Assembly (NCBI GenBank): GCA_913048525.1
Contig: CAJWWP010000061.1
Span: 1 to 7,859, forward strand
Reading direction: 5' to 3'
From: GCA-002712965 sp913048525
GTDB taxonomy: Bacteria > Chloroflexota > Dehalococcoidia > Lucifugimonadales > UBA826
Length of the DNA stretch: 7,859 nucleotides
A program made the translations under genes and the position numbers. The notes under the pieces are model-generated. The model ran no database searches. It saw nothing but the letters and a program-made list of their open reading frames with translations, and was not told the DNA's origin. Shown here in pieces: positions 6,106 through 7,859 of this stretch (positions within the stretch are counted from its first letter, which is position 1; every line of letters starts with the position of its first letter).

Positions 6106-6828
6106 GATCGGACCTATTATTTTGCCCTCTTCCAAGGCACCAAGAGCTTCAACTATCAGGTCAGCAGCATAATCCAAATTTACTTCACTCGTGTTAAGAG
6201 TTAGGTGATACAGATCAGGCCTATCGGGATCTTCAAGCTCAAAGAATTTCCTGAAATAGTAAGCTCTCGCCTGATCTCGACTCTCGATAAGTGACAAGGC
6301 CGTATCGTGATCCAGGCCTTCACGACTCATCAGATTGGATATTCTGTCTTCGACATGGGCTACAATTCCAACCCGCAAAACATTCGGCATATCATTCAGA
6401 ATCACATGACCTCCGCGACCCACAAAAACCACGTTGCCTTCCTCCGCCATATCCCTCATGGTGTTATGAATTGCCTCAATATACTCATCATCTTCAAGCT
6501 CGTGTCCGCGAGTTATAGTGGGCTGGGGAATATCCTCATATTCCTCAGTGAGAAATGCCGCTACTCCAGGCCCGAAATACGGATCGCCCCCTGCACCCGC
6601 TACAGAGGATCTCTCTAAAATTCTCTGAATGACCCTAAACCAACGCTCACTACGAGTCGGAGGTCTTTCCTCCCTCTGATGCAGAGCCTCTACGGTCGCA
6701 CCCAACTCCATGGCAACCTGAGATAGGAATATCCTATCCACATAGTCAGCTCCCAATTTCTCTGCTACTAGGGGTCCAACTATCCTGGCCCCTCCTCCTG
6801 ACATACCCCCAAGAGTTATTACAGACAT
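6097..6828 (-). CDS. Cytidylate kinase-like family protein
   Basis: A P-loop protein of the cytidylate kinase-like family (Pfam PF13189 type); the substrate is not known and CMP kinase activity should not be assumed. Numbered from the chosen start (243 residues): VITLGGMSGGGAR (3-15) is the phosphate-binding loop, with the Walker lysine replaced by Arg15, as in this family's usual GSGGR form. LGADYVDR (25-32), VVFVGRGGHVIL (133-144), RDQARAYYF (184-192) and YHLTLNTSEV (207-216) follow in family order. Residues about 50-115 are a long variable, partly Gly/Pro-rich region. The start is set at 6828 because AAGGA (6841-6837) lies eight bases ahead of it; an ATG at 6837, three codons earlier, touches that same motif and would have no usable spacing. 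It is downstream of apt on the same strand. Confidence 0.85.
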   Translation of the reverse strand: MSVITLGGMSGGGARIVGPLVAEKLGADYVDRIFLSQVAMELGATVEALHQREERPPTRSERWFRVIQRILERSSVAGAGGDPYFGPGVAAFLTEEYEDIPQPTITRGHELEDDEYIEAIHNTMRDMAEEGNVVFVGRGGHVILNDMPNVLRVGIVAHVEDRISNLMSREGLDHDTALSLIESRDQARAYYFRKFFELEDPDRPDLYHLTLNTSEVNLDYAADLIVEALGALEEGKIIGPINS

Positions 6829-6836
6829 ATTAGCCA

Positions 6837-6841
6837 TCCTT
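6837..6841 (-). promoter_or_regulatory. Ribosome-binding site that decides the kinase-like start
   Basis: AAGGA on the minus strand is eight bases ahead of the ATG at 6828 and directly abuts or overlaps the ATG at 6837. It therefore favours the shorter protein. Just upstream, 6848-6842 can pair with 6906-6900 (7 bases), which would place the site beside a stem in the leader RNA. Confidence 0.5.
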
Positions 6842-6932
6842 GCTCGACACTACATCGGGAAATTCTTCCAAAACCAGCAGTCTGACTTTCAAGAAATCAG
6901 TCGAGCTCTAACAAGGTATTTTCTATAACTCT

Positions 6933-6961
6933 ATGCTTACAAAGCGTCATTAATATGTCAA
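6933..6961 (-). promoter_or_regulatory. Candidate promoter for the kinase-like gene
   Basis: On the minus strand TTGACA (6961-6956) is an exact -35 box. Seventeen bases on is AAGCAT (6938-6933), a poor -10 hexamer but preceded by TGT, giving an extended -10 form. It lies in the gap between apt and the kinase-like gene, which suggests the latter can be transcribed on its own, with a leader of roughly 100 bases. Confidence 0.35.
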
Positions 6962-6978
6962 ACTAAACTTCTACAAAA

Positions 6979-7491
6979 TTAGTACTTGATTAGAGAATTG
7001 ATATTAATACCTGGAAACCAGTCTTCATTTCTGATATCAACTAAATCAATCAAAGTCACTACCCCTACAACCTTTGCATTCAAATCTCCCACAAGTTCGA
7101 CGCACGCTTTTACTGTCCCACCAGTGGCTATCAGGTCATCAACTATTAAAACTCTGGTTCCAGGGGTCAAAGCATCCGTGTGGATCTCCAGGCTATCCCC
7201 TCCATATTCAAGTTCGTAAGACACAGAAACTGTTTTATACGGAAGCTTTCCTTTTTTCCTAACAGGCACAAACGGCAAACCCAAATTCATTGAGATCGGT
7301 ATCGCAAACATAAACCCTCGTGACTCAATTCCCACGATTACATCTGGTCTTAAATCCTTGGCAATTCCAGTCATTTTGGAAATAGCATATTCAAAAGCGT
7401 CCGGATTCGAGAGTAATGGAGTTATATCCCGGAACAAGATACCTTCTCGGGGAAAATCTGGAATCTTTCGTATATGTTCGCACAGGTTCAT
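6979..7491 (-). CDS. apt: Adenine phosphoribosyltransferase
   Basis: Salvage enzyme (EC 2.4.2.7) in the cytoplasm: adenine plus PRPP gives AMP and pyrophosphate. The whole family pattern is present: IPDFPREGILFRDITPLL (10-27), the ESRGF base-site segment (56-60), the flexible catalytic loop RKKGKLP (78-84), YELEYG (92-97), LEIHTDAL (101-108) and the PRPP-binding motif VLIVDDLIATGGT (114-126) with its paired Asp118 and Asp119. Length 170 and the ending SLIKY match the short Gram-positive form rather than the longer enterobacterial one. An in-frame TAA lies only three codons before the ATG at 7491, so this start is the first possible. No clear Shine-Dalgarno precedes it. The kinase-like gene follows after 141 bases on the same strand. 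Confidence 0.96.
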   Translation of the reverse strand: MNLCEHIRKIPDFPREGILFRDITPLLSNPDAFEYAISKMTGIAKDLRPDVIVGIESRGFMFAIPISMNLGLPFVPVRKKGKLPYKTVSVSYELEYGGDSLEIHTDALTPGTRVLIVDDLIATGGTVKACVELVGDLNAKVVGVVTLIDLVDIRNEDWFPGININSLIKY

Positions 7492-7859
7492 AATTTGAGT
7501 TTACATCACTTATTTTGAGGAATAAACGAGAGAGTCCATATGACTAGGTTTGCAAAGTCTCTTTTCAACGGAGAGTTTGATTCGAAAATGGAAGAGTTGT
7601 CATTTATACGACAGATGAGCGTTAGTTCCGGATCTGAAGCCTATCAGCCTGAATGGATTCCTCAACTGATTTAATATTTCCTTTGCCACGATCAAAATGA
7701 AGAATGTATACCCAACAGACTGAGCTGTATGGTTGAACTGTTAACCGCAACGTCAAAATTTGCATATGCCTAGGGATATTTTGCTGGAAAAGAAGACTGA
7801 GGGGCTTATTCCGAAATTAATGCCCTCCGAACAAAAAATATAGCGAACTTATACCTCAA
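7492..7859. other. Region upstream of apt with no convincing gene
   Basis: These 368 bases should carry the apt promoter. A TTGAAA on the minus strand (7568-7563) is the best -35 candidate, but it has only poor -10 partners. The plus strand has a 44-codon frame (7540-7674), described separately. On the minus strand, 17 codons from the right edge to a TAA at 7808-7806 are open and could be the tail of a gene outside the window, but the piece is too short to judge. No hairpin, tRNA or repeat of note was seen. Confidence 0.5.
7540..7674 (+). CDS. Small open frame, 44 residues, doubtful
   Basis: The frame reads MTRFAKSLFNGEF... and ends ...EWIPQLI, with ordinary amino-acid mix, no membrane segment and no motif I recognise. 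A weak GAGAGAG (7528-7534) stands five bases before the ATG. It points away from apt, 48 bases from that start. After its stop codon the same frame stays open for another 32 codons (to 7773), which might mean a decayed longer gene, or chance. A frame of this length is not rare at random, so I give it low weight. Confidence 0.2.
   Translation: MTRFAKSLFNGEFDSKMEELSFIRQMSVSSGSEAYQPEWIPQLI

Noticed and set aside
6291..6618. Plus-strand open frames of 75 and 103 codons
   Set aside because: Opposite the kinase-like gene, with His/Pro-rich unlikely composition; the minus-strand protein has all family motifs.

Overview
The window reads as part of a bacterial chromosome, most likely a Chloroflexota genome of the Dehalococcoidia/SAR202 type. 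That placement is an inference. It rests mainly on the first gene, a family 5 solute-binding lipoprotein whose lipidated cysteine is followed by a long Val/Glu/Lys-rich stalk, a style I associate with that group. The intergenic DNA is clearly AT-richer than the genes. I see no tRNA, rRNA, CRISPR array, transposase or phage gene.

Left part (1-4440). After a 450-base AT-rich leader, with a possible divergent gene start at the very left edge, a plus-strand set encodes a peptide/oligopeptide-type ABC importer: a substrate-binding lipoprotein (477-2366), a DppB-type permease (2533-3492) and a DppC-type permease (3520-4440). The 166 bases between the binding protein and the first permease hold two strong stem-loops. 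No ATP-binding subunit follows, so this importer must borrow its ATPases from elsewhere in the genome, or they lie outside the window.

Right part (4539-7491, all minus strand). Read in the direction of transcription, the genes are apt (adenine phosphoribosyltransferase), a cytidylate kinase-like P-loop protein, and a membrane-anchored PQQ-type beta-propeller protein. The last converges on the importer genes, and a perfect inverted repeat sits over the stop codon of the second permease. Gaps of 141 and 217 bases separate these genes, so they may be separate units rather than one tight operon. The first two act on nucleotides or look like nucleotide kinases; the third resembles BamB-like surface propellers and has no evident link to them.

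Right edge (7492-7859). There is no convincing gene here, only a 44-codon open frame and short open pieces.

Overall the gene content is ordinary for a heterotrophic bacterium. The parts most worth a second look are the structured RNA segment inside the importer set, the stalk of the binding protein, the missing ATPases, and the protein-like open frame interrupted by a stop at the left edge.
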